Shown here: piece after piece, positions 1 to 5,852 of the stretch
Layout: each line of letters begins with the position of its first letter
Numbering within the stretch: position 1 is the stretch's first letter
DNA from: an uncultured Spirochaetaceae bacterium
GTDB taxonomy: Bacteria > Spirochaetota > Spirochaetia > Sphaerochaetales > Sphaerochaetaceae
DNA length: 11,054 nucleotides
Assembly (NCBI GenBank): GCA_947630635.1
Contig: CANRIJ010000044.1
Location: 1-11,054, forward strand
Reading direction: 5' to 3'
Notes under the pieces: generated by a model
Database searches by the model: none
Told to the model about the DNA's origin: nothing
What the model saw: the letters and a program-made list of their open reading frames with translations, nothing else
Program-made: the position numbers and the translations under genes

Positions 1-150
1 GAGCTCATTGAGCTTCTTTTTGAGGATATGAGAATAGACGAGGATCTGTTCTTCGCCCTTGATAGGGAGAAGATAATGAGCCTCTCTCCAAAATACCACT
101 CTAAGAATCTAAATCTGCTGCAGAGTCTTATGAGGAAACTATCCAAATAG
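1..150 (+). CDS. C-terminal fragment of an unidentified protein
   Basis: The first reading frame is open from base 1 and ends at a TAG at 148-150, giving the last 49 residues of a protein that begins outside the window. The fragment starts ELIELLFEDMRIDED and ends in a basic tail, LMRKLSK. It is acidic in its first half, with predicted amphipathic helices and no membrane segment or Cys motif. Codon use (AGA/AGG arginine, CTT/CTC leucine) matches the rest of the window, so I take it as real. I do not recognise the family from so little sequence. Confidence 0.6.
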   Translation, partial: ELIELLFEDMRIDEDLFFALDREKIMSLSPKYHSKNLNLLQSLMRKLSK

Positions 151-289
151 ATATCAGATATTCTTGCAAGGCAATTGTCGACTTTGATTATTCAAACTTG
201 CTTTAATGCTATTTTCTATCTCCATCTCTCTCCTTCCATATGGCGCCCTCTGCCTATGCATAGAGGCGGAAGAGGAGAAAAAGGGAATG

Positions 290-709
290 TTACTCGGCAA
301 TATTCAGGGTGCATCCTGATAGATCGAATGTCAGGGTTCCCTCATTGCTTTCACTATATGACGGCTTTATGTCATTTGCCGTTATAGTGACTGCCTTGGA
401 TGATGAGTTATCCCATTCAACCGTTATTGTCCATGCCGTCTGAGTATATGCATCCTGACTATCTGCAGTGAGATTCACGGCTCCTACTGTCACAGTACCA
501 TCTGTTGCTACGCTTCCGGTTATCGCGCTTTGCGGAGTGACGCCAGATGGAGGTGTCAGGGATATGCCTGAATTCTCAGTCTTAGTTGGCTGGGCTGTGC
601 TCCAGTTGCTTATAGATGAAAGCCCAGTGACGACTATCTTCTTCACGGTCACCTGCTCAGGCTCATCCTCGTCGCCTGTGCTGGCTGCAGAAAATGAGAA
701 ACCGAAGAA
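290..709 (-). pseudogene. Secreted beta-rich protein lacking its start (5'-truncated remnant)
   Basis: The frame is open from a TAA at 710-712 to a stop at 290-292. A GTG at 652 could start a 120-residue product, but the open frame continues upstream and reads FFGFSFSAAS then TGDEDEPEQ. That looks like the second half of a signal peptide with its cleavage region and an acidic mature N-terminus. No ATG, GTG or TTG lies between the TAA and codon GTG-652, and neither other frame offers a start with a hydrophobic leader. The mature part is rich in Thr, Ser, Val and Gly with alternating hydrophobic residues (GTVTVGAVNLTA, AWTITVEWDN, GTLTFDLSG), typical of an extracytoplasmic Ig-like beta sandwich. 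I do not recognise the family. It is most likely a gene that lost its promoter and signal peptide start. A sequencing frameshift or internal initiation at GTG-652, giving a cytoplasmic product, is possible but less likely. Confidence 0.5.
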
Positions 710-950
710 TTATAGATGATCTATCTGCTGTTATGTATATCTAGTTGATGTTTGTCCCTATAAATGACGCTAGAGCACTATGGCATCATAAAAAGATAGA
801 CTCTTTATCTGGTGCCTTGTTACTTTTTTTCATTTTAGACACTGCTCATGTCTCTCTGATAATCCTTTTTATACAAAAACCAAAGCTCATAAAGGATAAT
901 CTTTCTAACTTTTAAGTGTAGAACTTAGACAGTAAGCAAAAGGGGTAAAT

Positions 951-1295
951 ATGCTTGATGCCTGGTATGAAAGTATAGGAGGAGACTACAAGGATGCCTT
1001 TGATAGGCTAAAAGACGACTCTAGGATTCTCAGATTTCTTCTGATGTTTCCAAATGACGACTCAATGAATAGGCTATCAAAGGCAATGGGCGAAGAGGAC
1101 TGGAGAGAGGCCTTTGAGGGTGCCCACTCGCTTAAGGGAGTATCGCAAACGCTCTCATTGAAAAAGCTTGGCGATAGTGCCTCTCGCCTCACTGACTTCC
1201 TTAGGGAAAATAAAACCGATGAAGCCAAAGAAGAGTACAAAGAGACTCTCAAGTTCTACTATGAAGTCATAGAGGCTATAGAGAGGCTAAGATAG
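951..1295 (+). CDS. Stand-alone histidine phosphotransfer (HPt) domain protein
   Basis: A 114-residue protein made almost wholly of one HPt four-helix domain. The phosphorylation motif AHSLKG is at residues 58-63, with His59 as the expected phospho-accepting residue. It is followed by the usual second helix (LSLKKLGDSASRL) and an acidic/Lys-rich last helix. HPt proteins shuttle phosphate between a hybrid histidine kinase or response regulator and a second response regulator in the cytoplasm. No kinase or receiver domain is encoded nearby, so the partners lie elsewhere. The start is supported by an AAGGGG ribosome site about 6 nt upstream (940-945). There is no -10 hexamer close to the start, unlike the next two genes. 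The 240 bases before it hold only AT-rich sequence with no convincing promoter. Confidence 0.85.
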   Translation: MLDAWYESIGGDYKDAFDRLKDDSRILRFLLMFPNDDSMNRLSKAMGEEDWREAFEGAHSLKGVSQTLSLKKLGDSASRLTDFLRENKTDEAKEEYKETLKFYYEVIEAIERLR

Positions 1296-1315
1296 CAAAA
1301 GAAAAGCATTCATTT

Positions 1316-1321
1316 TATAAT
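1316..1321 (+). promoter_or_regulatory. TATAAT -10 element placed for a leaderless start at 1328
   Basis: A perfect TATAAT ends 6 nt before the ATG at 1328, so transcription would be expected to begin at or next to the A of the start codon. No Shine-Dalgarno sequence precedes this ATG. The -35 region, 17 bp upstream at 1293-1298 (TAGCAA), is weak. Confidence 0.5.
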
Positions 1322-1327
1322 GCCCAT

Positions 1328-1786
1328 ATGCATAGAAAAGCGCTATTTGCCATATTGGCTTTTCTTTTGGTGCCAACACTGACAATAGGCTGCAAAAGCA
1401 ACAATCAAAGGGAATCAATAAGCGGGAATTATATGACTGAAGATACTATAAAACTCAGCATTAACGGCTATAGCTTCAATATGCTATTGGCTGATACCAA
1501 AGCAGCATCAGAGCTGAAGGCAATGCCTGAAAAGGGAGCCTTGAAAATCAGCATGAGAGACTACGGCGGATGGGAGAAGGTCGGGAGCCTTGGAAAGAGC
1601 CTTACAAAGAGCGACAGAGAAATGACTGCAGAGATTGGCGATGTAATGCTCTATCAGGGAAATCAGATTGTTCTCTTCTACGGAGAGAGTTCCTGGAGCT
1701 ACACTCCGCTGGGAAGAGTATCTGACCTAAAGGACTGGAAAAAGGCCCTAAGCGGCTCAAATATCACAGTCGAACTCTCGTTTTGA
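1328..1786 (+). CDS. Cyclophilin-like domain lipoprotein
   Basis: A 152-residue exported protein. Residues 1-21 are a signal peptide with a basic start (MHRK) and hydrophobic core, ending in TIGC, so Cys22 is the likely lipid-modified residue. The -3 position is Thr and not Leu, the relaxed form seen in spirochaetal lipoproteins. From about residue 40 to the end it matches the short cyclophilin-like family (Cyclophil_like, PF18050): a first strand pair (IKLSINGYSFNMLL), the GDVMLYQGNQIVLFYG segment at 104-119, then SYTPLGRVSD and a terminal ITVEL strand. Proteins of this family share the cyclophilin fold, but prolyl isomerase activity is not established and the true cyclophilin active-site residues are not evident. 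It is probably anchored in the periplasm or at the cell surface. It lies 32 nt after the HPt gene but seems to have its own promoter. Confidence 0.8.
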   Translation: MHRKALFAILAFLLVPTLTIGCKSNNQRESISGNYMTEDTIKLSINGYSFNMLLADTKAASELKAMPEKGALKISMRDYGGWEKVGSLGKSLTKSDREMTAEIGDVMLYQGNQIVLFYGESSWSYTPLGRVSDLKDWKKALSGSNITVELSF

Positions 1787-1790
1787 GCCT

Positions 1791-1820
1791 TTGATTTCAA
1801 CTTCTGTTATTTCTTAAAAT
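1791..1820 (+). promoter_or_regulatory. Promoter for a leaderless start at 1827 (TTGATT-N18-TAAAAT)
   Basis: TTGATT (1791-1796) and TAAAAT (1815-1820) are separated by 18 bp, and the -10 ends 6 nt before the ATG at 1827. This is the best -35 match among the leaderless-type starts here. No Shine-Dalgarno sequence precedes the ATG. Confidence 0.5.
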
Positions 1821-1826
1821 TCAACT

Positions 1827-2612
1827 ATGAGCTTCGAAGAAATAATAAAAGCGCTATCAGATATGAAAGGAGTCGATTCGCTCTCTCTCGGCGGATCAAG
1901 AAGAGGGGTAATAAGCGATAGTGCCTCTGATTATGACATTTATATATATTCTAAGAGTCTTATACCCAGAGAAGAGAGAGAAAAGATCCTATCAAAGCTC
2001 GGATCCTACAAAATCAATCCTAGCTTCTTCGAAGAGGGAGATGAGCTTAAAGCGGAGAGTCTTCCACCCTTTGATATCATGTATAGAACCTGGAATTGGA
2101 TAGAGAATCAGATAAAGGATGTTTGGATAGATCACAATGCACGCTTGGGATATACAACATGCTTTATCTTCAATGTTTACAACTCGGAGGCGCTCTTTGA
2201 TAGAGAGGGAAAGTTCCAAGAACTCCAGAAAAGCCTAGAGGGACCATACCCAGAAGAGCTTAGAAAGAACATAATAGAAAAGAATCTCAAAATCATAGAT
2301 GGGGATATGGACGCTCCATATATCAAACAGATTGAGAGCGCCGCAAAAAGAGAAGACCTGGTTTCTCTCAACCATAGAACAGCAGCCCTACTTGCCTCCT
2401 ACTTTGATGTGATATTCGCCTATAACAGAGCCCTTCACCCTGGAGAGAAAAAGCTCGTAAAGATAATAGAGAAGCTTAATCTGATAGTCCCCAATGACTT
2501 TAAGGACGACCTGTACAGAGTACTGAGTTCCACATCAGATCCAAAGAGTCTTCCAGAGAATCTCAAAAAGCTGAATAAAGAGCTCCACTCTCTAGTTGAT
2601 GGCGATTTTTGA
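1827..2612 (+). CDS. Nucleotidyltransferase-fold protein with helical C-terminal domain (DUF4037-like)
   Basis: A 261-residue cytoplasmic protein. The N-terminal third carries the polymerase-beta-type nucleotidyltransferase signature: GGS at 22-24, then SDYDIYIY with the metal-binding pair Asp35 and Asp37. Asp83 in PPFDIMYR is a plausible third carboxylate. Residues from about 115 to the end are predicted helical and include a long stretch (KQIESAAKREDLVSLNHRTA) like the C-terminal domain of DUF4037 proteins, which are related to aminoglycoside and lincosamide nucleotidyltransferases. With the catalytic residues present it is probably active, transferring a nucleotide to a small molecule or protein. 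The substrate is unknown, and calling it a resistance enzyme is not justified. The start has no ribosome site but has a well-placed -10. The next gene follows after 28 nt and is probably co-transcribed. Confidence 0.75.
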   Translation: MSFEEIIKALSDMKGVDSLSLGGSRRGVISDSASDYDIYIYSKSLIPREEREKILSKLGSYKINPSFFEEGDELKAESLPPFDIMYRTWNWIENQIKDVWIDHNARLGYTTCFIFNVYNSEALFDREGKFQELQKSLEGPYPEELRKNIIEKNLKIIDGDMDAPYIKQIESAAKREDLVSLNHRTAALLASYFDVIFAYNRALHPGEKKLVKIIEKLNLIVPNDFKDDLYRVLSSTSDPKSLPENLKKLNKELHSLVDGDF

Positions 2613-2640
2613 TATTATCTTAGCTATAGAGGAGAATAAG

Positions 2641-2859
2641 ATGTCTATAGACTATAAGGGAATCAAAATCAGGGTATGCCCCGAGAACAACAACATAATA
2701 CAGACCTCATCAGATGGCGGACACTGCTATAATAACGCATATAAAGAGCCAACCTTCAGAGACTTCAGAGATCTCAGCGTAGAGGGAGAGAGAATATACG
2801 CAACTTCAAGCAGAGGAAGAATCTGGTCCTCAAACTTTGGGCATAGCTGGCATATCTAG
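2641..2859 (+). CDS. 72-residue protein with two Asp-box (BNR-like) motifs
   Basis: I chose the ATG at 2641 over an upstream in-frame ATG at 2596. It has a GAGGAG ribosome site 6 nt upstream, and the longer version would overlap the previous gene and add an unlike N-terminus. The product has no signal peptide or membrane segment. Two similar segments, SSDGGHCY at residues 23-30 and SSNFGHSW at 63-70, are 40 residues apart. They resemble the S-x-D-x-G-x-x-W Asp-box turns of BNR/sialidase-type beta propellers. A propeller needs several blades, so this protein would have to be a fragment, oligomerise, or fold otherwise. Hypothetical, with no function inferred. It ends just before the feo terminator on the opposite strand. 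Confidence 0.6.
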   Translation: MSIDYKGIKIRVCPENNNIIQTSSDGGHCYNNAYKEPTFRDFRDLSVEGERIYATSSRGRIWSSNFGHSWHI

Positions 2860-2886
2860 AAAAGCGGAGGCACTCACCTCCGCCTA
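2860..2886 (-). terminator. Intrinsic terminator of the feo operon
   Basis: A perfect 7-bp GC-rich stem, GCGGAGG/CCTCCGC, with a 6-nt loop. On the minus strand an A-U and a G-U pair extend it, and a TTTT run follows. It lies about 70 nt past the last feo-operon stop. On the plus strand the stem is followed by A residues, so it would work mainly for the feo transcript. It also separates feo from the convergent gene ending at 2859. Confidence 0.65.
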
Positions 2887-2953
2887 AAAACACGATTTCA
2901 AAGGCGCACCTGGATAAAAAGCCAGATTGCAACTTGAATTTAAGGAGCCCTTA

Positions 2954-3127
2954 TTAATGCTTTTCCATCTTCTCACTAAGCTTTGACTGACTGCAGTGTG
3001 GGCATGAAGAGCAAGAGGAACATGAGGAGCATACGCCTCCCTTCTTCTTCATTCTCACAAAGGCAAATAGAGCCAAAGAGAGAAGCGATATTACCAGAAT
3101 CAAAATAAGCAGAGTCGCAAGATTCAT
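2954..3127 (-). CDS. FeoB-associated Cys-rich membrane protein
   Basis: A 57-residue protein starting MNLATLLILILVISLL and ending SQSKLSEKMEKH. Residues 3-24 form one hydrophobic transmembrane helix, followed by a basic RMKKKGG segment on the likely cytoplasmic side. Then come five cysteines in strict three-residue spacing: Cys33, 36, 39, 42 and 45, the last pair as CPHC. This matches the FeoB-associated Cys-rich membrane protein family (PF12669). The family is found next to feoB, and its cysteines are thought to bind or pass on iron, though the role is unproven. The start codon overlaps the feoB stop as ATGA (3124-3127), so translation is probably coupled. A GGGGGC run just upstream inside feoB may serve as ribosome site. 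It is the last gene of the operon. Confidence 0.88.
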   Translation of the reverse strand: MNLATLLILILVISLLSLALFAFVRMKKKGGVCSSCSSCSSCPHCSQSKLSEKMEKH

Positions 3128-5283
3128 CTGAGTGCCCCCTGAAGGGTCTTTGCGCCCACCTCGCTCTTCTTAGCACCAGGAAGCACCAAGAGAGTAATAG
3201 ATGCAACAACGAGAAGAACGGCAATAACAAACCCTATTACGTTGCCGTAGCCAGCTATCATCGACCATATCTGGTAGACCATGAATGAGACAATATATGC
3301 AAATACACACTGATATGAGATTGCAAAGAGCGTCCACTTCACGCTTCCCATCTCTCGCCTTATTGCTCCGATTGCTGCAAAGCAAGGAGCAGAGAGAAGA
3401 TTGAAGATCAAAAATGAGAAGGCGGAGGCAGATGTAAACATCACCGATATTGCACCCCAATACTCAACTCCATTCTCGGCAACTTCAGAAAATCCAAATA
3501 GAACTCCAAGCGTTCCAACGACATTCTCCTTGGCAATGAGCCCAGTTATTGTCGCAACAGCAGCCTGCCAGAAGCCCCATCCAAGAGGCGCAAAGATCCA
3601 CTCTATTCCTCTTCCGATATAGGCAAGAATCGAATTATTGAGATTTTCGACCATGCCAAAATGCCCATTCTCAAAGCCAAGTGCCTGGAGTGTCCATACT
3701 AGAACAGATGCCAATAAGATGATTGTCCCTGCCTTCTTTATGAATGACCATCCTCTCTCCCACATCGATCTCAAAATCGTCGAGGGAGTTGGAAAATGAT
3801 ACTGCGGAAGCTCCATGACGAAGGGCGCCGGATCTCCAGAGAAGAGCTTTGTCTTTTTTAAAATGATTCCCGAGACTATAACAGCGGCAATTCCGATAAA
3901 GTAAGCAACCGGTGCAACCCACCATGCTCCTCCAAAGAGGGCACCCGCAATAAGCGCGATTATCGGTAGCTTTGCTCCACATGGAATAAAGGTCGTAGTG
4001 ATAATGGTCATACGCCTATCTCTCTCATTCTCTATGGTTCTTGATGCCATAATTCCCGGAACACCGCACCCCGATCCGATAAGCATAGGAATAAACGACT
4101 TCCCAGAGAGGCCGAACTTCCTGAATACCCTATCGAGAACGAATGCAACACGCGCCATATACCCACAGTTCTCCAAAAATGCCAAAAAGAAGAAGAGCAC
4201 GAACATCTGAGGCACAAAGCCCAGCACAGCTCCGACTCCGGCGACTATTCCTTCGATTATCAGACTCTGAAGCCAAGGGGCGCAGTTAATCGCAGTAAGT
4301 CCCCTGTCAAGCCAATATGGAAGTCCCCAATCCATTCCAAAGAGACCATCATTCATGAAATCAGTCACCCATGCTCCTACAGTGGTGACAGATACGAAAT
4401 AGACAAGGAACATGACAAGAGCAAATATCGGGAGGGCCAAGAAGCGATTTGTAACGACTCTATCGATCTTATCTGACAGCGTCATTGATGCCTTCTTCTG
4501 CTTTTTATAGCAGCCCTTCACAACCGATGATATGTAGACATACCTCTCGTTTGTTATTATCGACTCGCTGTCATCATCAAGCTCCTTCTCCGCCCTGAGA
4601 ATATCTCTTTCAATGTGCTCGATCTTATCCTGAGGAAGACTCAGCGTCTCCAAGACCTTCACATCCCTCTCAAAGAGCTTTATCGAATACCATCTCTGCT
4701 GCTCTTCTGGAAGGTCATGCAGCACAAGCTCCTCAATATGCGCAAGAGCATGCTCAACTGGTCCGGAGAAAGAGTGCATAGGTATGGTCTTCTCGCCAAG
4801 GGCAGCCTTAATAGCCTCCTCGGCGGCATCCATGACTCCCTCTCCCTTTAGTGCCGATATCTCAACTACCCTGCATCCAAGCTCCCTGGAGAGCTCGTCG
4901 GCGTTGATTCTATCCCCATTCTTCCTGACTACGTCCATCATATTGAGAGCAATGACAACTGGAATACCAAGCTCGGTAAGCTGGGTTGTCAAATAGAGGT
5001 TTCTCTCAATATTCGTTGCGTCGATTATATTCAGTACGGCATCCGGCCTCTCGCCAATGAGGTAGTTTCTGGCAACAACCTCCTCAAGAGTATATGGAGA
5101 GAGCGAATAAATGCCAGGAAGGTCCACAATGGTCACATCCTGGTGCTTTCTCAGCTTTCCCTCTTTCTTCTCTACCGTAACACCTGGCCAGTTTCCAACA
5201 TACTGATTGCTTCCAGTAAGCGCGTTGAAAAGCGTTGTCTTTCCGCTATTTGGGTTGCCAGCAAGCGCAATTCTCAAAGACAT
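3124..5283 (-). CDS. feoB: Ferrous iron transporter FeoB
   Basis: A 719-residue inner-membrane Fe(II) uptake protein of usual family length. The N-terminal G domain has all its motifs: G1 GNPNSGKTT (9-17), G2 around Thr36 in PGVTVE, G3 DLPG (54-57), G4 NMMD (114-117) and G5 SALKG (143-147). A helical insert domain (about 165-270) follows, then the polytopic membrane part from about 280. That part contains ENCGYMAR (371-378), GSGCGVPG (403-410) and IPCGAKLP (433-440), the conserved gate motifs with cysteines thought to line the Fe(II) path. The start is fixed by an AAGGGG ribosome site before the ATG at 5283. It lies downstream of two feoA genes and overlaps the Cys-rich membrane protein gene by 4 bases. 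A 51-bp gap after the second feoA holds its own -10-like sequence and operator copy, so feoB may be transcribed both from the operon promoter and from its own. Confidence 0.97.
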   Translation of the reverse strand: MSLRIALAGNPNSGKTTLFNALTGSNQYVGNWPGVTVEKKEGKLRKHQDVTIVDLPGIYSLSPYTLEEVVARNYLIGERPDAVLNIIDATNIERNLYLTTQLTELGIPVVIALNMMDVVRKNGDRINADELSRELGCRVVEISALKGEGVMDAAEEAIKAALGEKTIPMHSFSGPVEHALAHIEELVLHDLPEEQQRWYSIKLFERDVKVLETLSLPQDKIEHIERDILRAEKELDDDSESIITNERYVYISSVVKGCYKKQKKASMTLSDKIDRVVTNRFLALPIFALVMFLVYFVSVTTVGAWVTDFMNDGLFGMDWGLPYWLDRGLTAINCAPWLQSLIIEGIVAGVGAVLGFVPQMFVLFFFLAFLENCGYMARVAFVLDRVFRKFGLSGKSFIPMLIGSGCGVPGIMASRTIENERDRRMTIITTTFIPCGAKLPIIALIAGALFGGAWWVAPVAYFIGIAAVIVSGIILKKTKLFSGDPAPFVMELPQYHFPTPSTILRSMWERGWSFIKKAGTIILLASVLVWTLQALGFENGHFGMVENLNNSILAYIGRGIEWIFAPLGWGFWQAAVATITGLIAKENVVGTLGVLFGFSEVAENGVEYWGAISVMFTSASAFSFLIFNLLSAPCFAAIGAIRREMGSVKWTLFAISYQCVFAYIVSFMVYQIWSMIAGYGNVIGFVIAVLLVVASITLLVLPGAKKSEVGAKTLQGALR

Positions 5284-5298
5284 AACACACCCCTTTTA

Positions 5299-5314
5299 AT
5301 TAGTCATAACTAAC
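5299..5314. promoter_or_regulatory. Predicted metalloregulator operator, copy 3 (feoA-feoB gap)
   Basis: Inverted repeat ATTAG-N6-CTAAC on the plus strand, one mismatch from the two copies upstream of the operon. It lies between a TATAGT and the feoB ribosome site, where a bound repressor would block transcription into feoB. Binding by the DtxR-family protein encoded at 7763 is inferred from location and symmetry only. Confidence 0.5.
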
Positions 5315-5318
5315 TATA
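5313..5318 (-). promoter_or_regulatory. Possible internal -10 (TATAGT) for feoB
   Basis: TATAGT on the minus strand overlaps the edge of operator copy 3, with a T8 tract shortly upstream. I see no good -35 at 16-18 bp. Transcription would start just inside the operator, about 25 nt before the feoB start. Confidence 0.35.
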
Positions 5319-5334
5319 CCGCATCCAAAAAAAA

Positions 5335-5559
5335 TCAGACCTTCTCGACTTCAATCATCTCGGCATCTCCCTTTCTGAGTGAGAGTTCATAGCCTCTGAT
5401 ATTGAGTTCCATGGGATCCCCAAGCGGAGCAACCTTTCTGATATAGATCTCTACGCCCTTTGTGATTCCCATATCCATAATTCTTCTCTTAATAGGCCCC
5501 TCGCCATTTATCTTGAGGACTTTGAGAGTATCGCCGACATCAGCCTCTTTTAAAGTCAT
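5335..5559 (-). CDS. feoA: FeoA domain protein (second of two)
   Basis: A 74-residue cytoplasmic protein consisting of one FeoA SH3-like beta-barrel domain. It opens MTLKEADVGDTLKVLKI and carries the family pattern RRIMDMGITKGVEIYI and GDPMELNIRGYELSLRKGDAEMIEV (in two parts: GDPMELNIRGYEL, then SLRKGDAEMIEV). FeoA supports Fe(II) transport by FeoB, probably by contacting its G domain or membrane part. The start has a strong AGGAGGAG ribosome site that overlaps the stop codon of the preceding feoA, so the two are translated from one mRNA. Sequence identity to the other copy is low, suggesting two separate roles and not a recent duplication. This copy is the more canonical one. Confidence 0.93.
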   Translation of the reverse strand: MTLKEADVGDTLKVLKINGEGPIKRRIMDMGITKGVEIYIRKVAPLGDPMELNIRGYELSLRKGDAEMIEVEKV

Positions 5560-5568
5560 CTTCTCCTC

Positions 5569-5784
5569 CTAGCCTACAAAGATCTTGCTCGCAAGCTCTT
5601 TTGAAAGAGCCACTCTGGACTCTTTTACGCTGACTATGATATTGCCGCCTATTTCAGAGACGACCTTGACCTCTCCTCCTGGAACAAAACCCATATCCTG
5701 AAGATGAGATCTCACCTCGCTGCTGCCTCCTATCTTTCTTATCATTGTCTCTTCTCCAATAGATGAAAGCGAAAGCGGCATCAT
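5569..5784 (-). CDS. feoA: FeoA domain protein (first of two)
   Basis: A 71-residue FeoA-type SH3-like protein. The core reads RSHLQDMGFVPGGEVKVV followed by a short GGNIIVSVKESRVALSKE, matching the LxxMG-hxxGxxhxhh pattern of FeoA and ending at the usual point. It is the first gene of the feo operon, 9 bases before the second feoA. Two starts are possible, ATG at 5784 or the adjacent ATG at 5781; the AGGAGA ribosome site serves either. Tandem divergent FeoA proteins are common in Firmicutes and spirochaete feo operons and may act as a pair on one FeoB. The promoter upstream carries two operator copies, so this gene should be under metal control. Confidence 0.92.
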   Translation of the reverse strand: MMPLSLSSIGEETMIRKIGGSSEVRSHLQDMGFVPGGEVKVVSEIGGNIIVSVKESRVALSKELASKIFVG

Positions 5785-5796
5785 GTCTTCTCCTAA

Positions 5797-5812
5797 GTTA
5801 GATATGGCTAAC
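5797..5812. promoter_or_regulatory. Predicted metalloregulator operator, copy 1
   Basis: GTTAG-atatgg-CTAAC, a perfect inverted repeat of 5 bp arms (6 bp if A/T ends are counted) around 6 nt. It lies just downstream of the predicted feo transcription start. The arm centres are 11 bp apart, one helical turn, as expected for a dimeric helix-turn-helix repressor. Confidence 0.6.
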
Positions 5813-5819
5813 TATGGAT

Positions 5820-5848
5820 ATGTTAGACAAAACTAACTCCTTAGTCAA
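5820..5848 (-). promoter_or_regulatory. Promoter of the feo operon
   Basis: On the minus strand TTGACT (complement of 5843-5848) and TAACAT (complement of 5820-5825) are 17 bp apart, a near-consensus sigma-70 spacing. Transcription would start near 5813, leaving a leader of about 28 nt that includes the AGGAGA ribosome site. Operator copy 2 fills the spacer and overlaps the -10, and copy 1 begins right after the start, an arrangement typical of repression. Confidence 0.55.
5822..5837. promoter_or_regulatory. Predicted metalloregulator operator, copy 2
   Basis: GTTAG-acaaaa-CTAAC, identical to copy 1 in both arms and in spacing but different in the central 6 nt. That is the pattern expected of a protein-binding palindrome. 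It lies across the spacer and -10 of the feo promoter, 25 bp centre-to-centre from copy 1. Confidence 0.6.
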
Positions 5849-5852
5849 TCAA

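Noticed and set aside
175..387. 70-residue plus-strand frame
   Set aside because: Overlaps the opposite-strand beta-rich frame, has no ribosome site, and its composition (many Cys, His, Pro) is not protein-like for this genome.
858..907. Two GATAATC-CTTT-like repeats before the HPt gene as a regulator site
   Set aside because: Short, AT-rich and imperfect; expected by chance in this sequence.
1308..1325. GCATT...AATGC hairpin after the HPt gene as a terminator
   Set aside because: Only 5 bp, AT-rich, no T run afterwards, and it overlaps the TATAAT assigned to the next gene.
3401..4996. Several plus-strand frames of 70-78 residues opposite feoB
   Set aside because: Antisense shadows of a well-supported feoB; no ribosome sites and no domain-like sequence.
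5322..5337. T8 tract after the second feoA as a terminator
   Set aside because: No GC-rich stem precedes it; it more likely forms part of the region upstream of the feoB -10.
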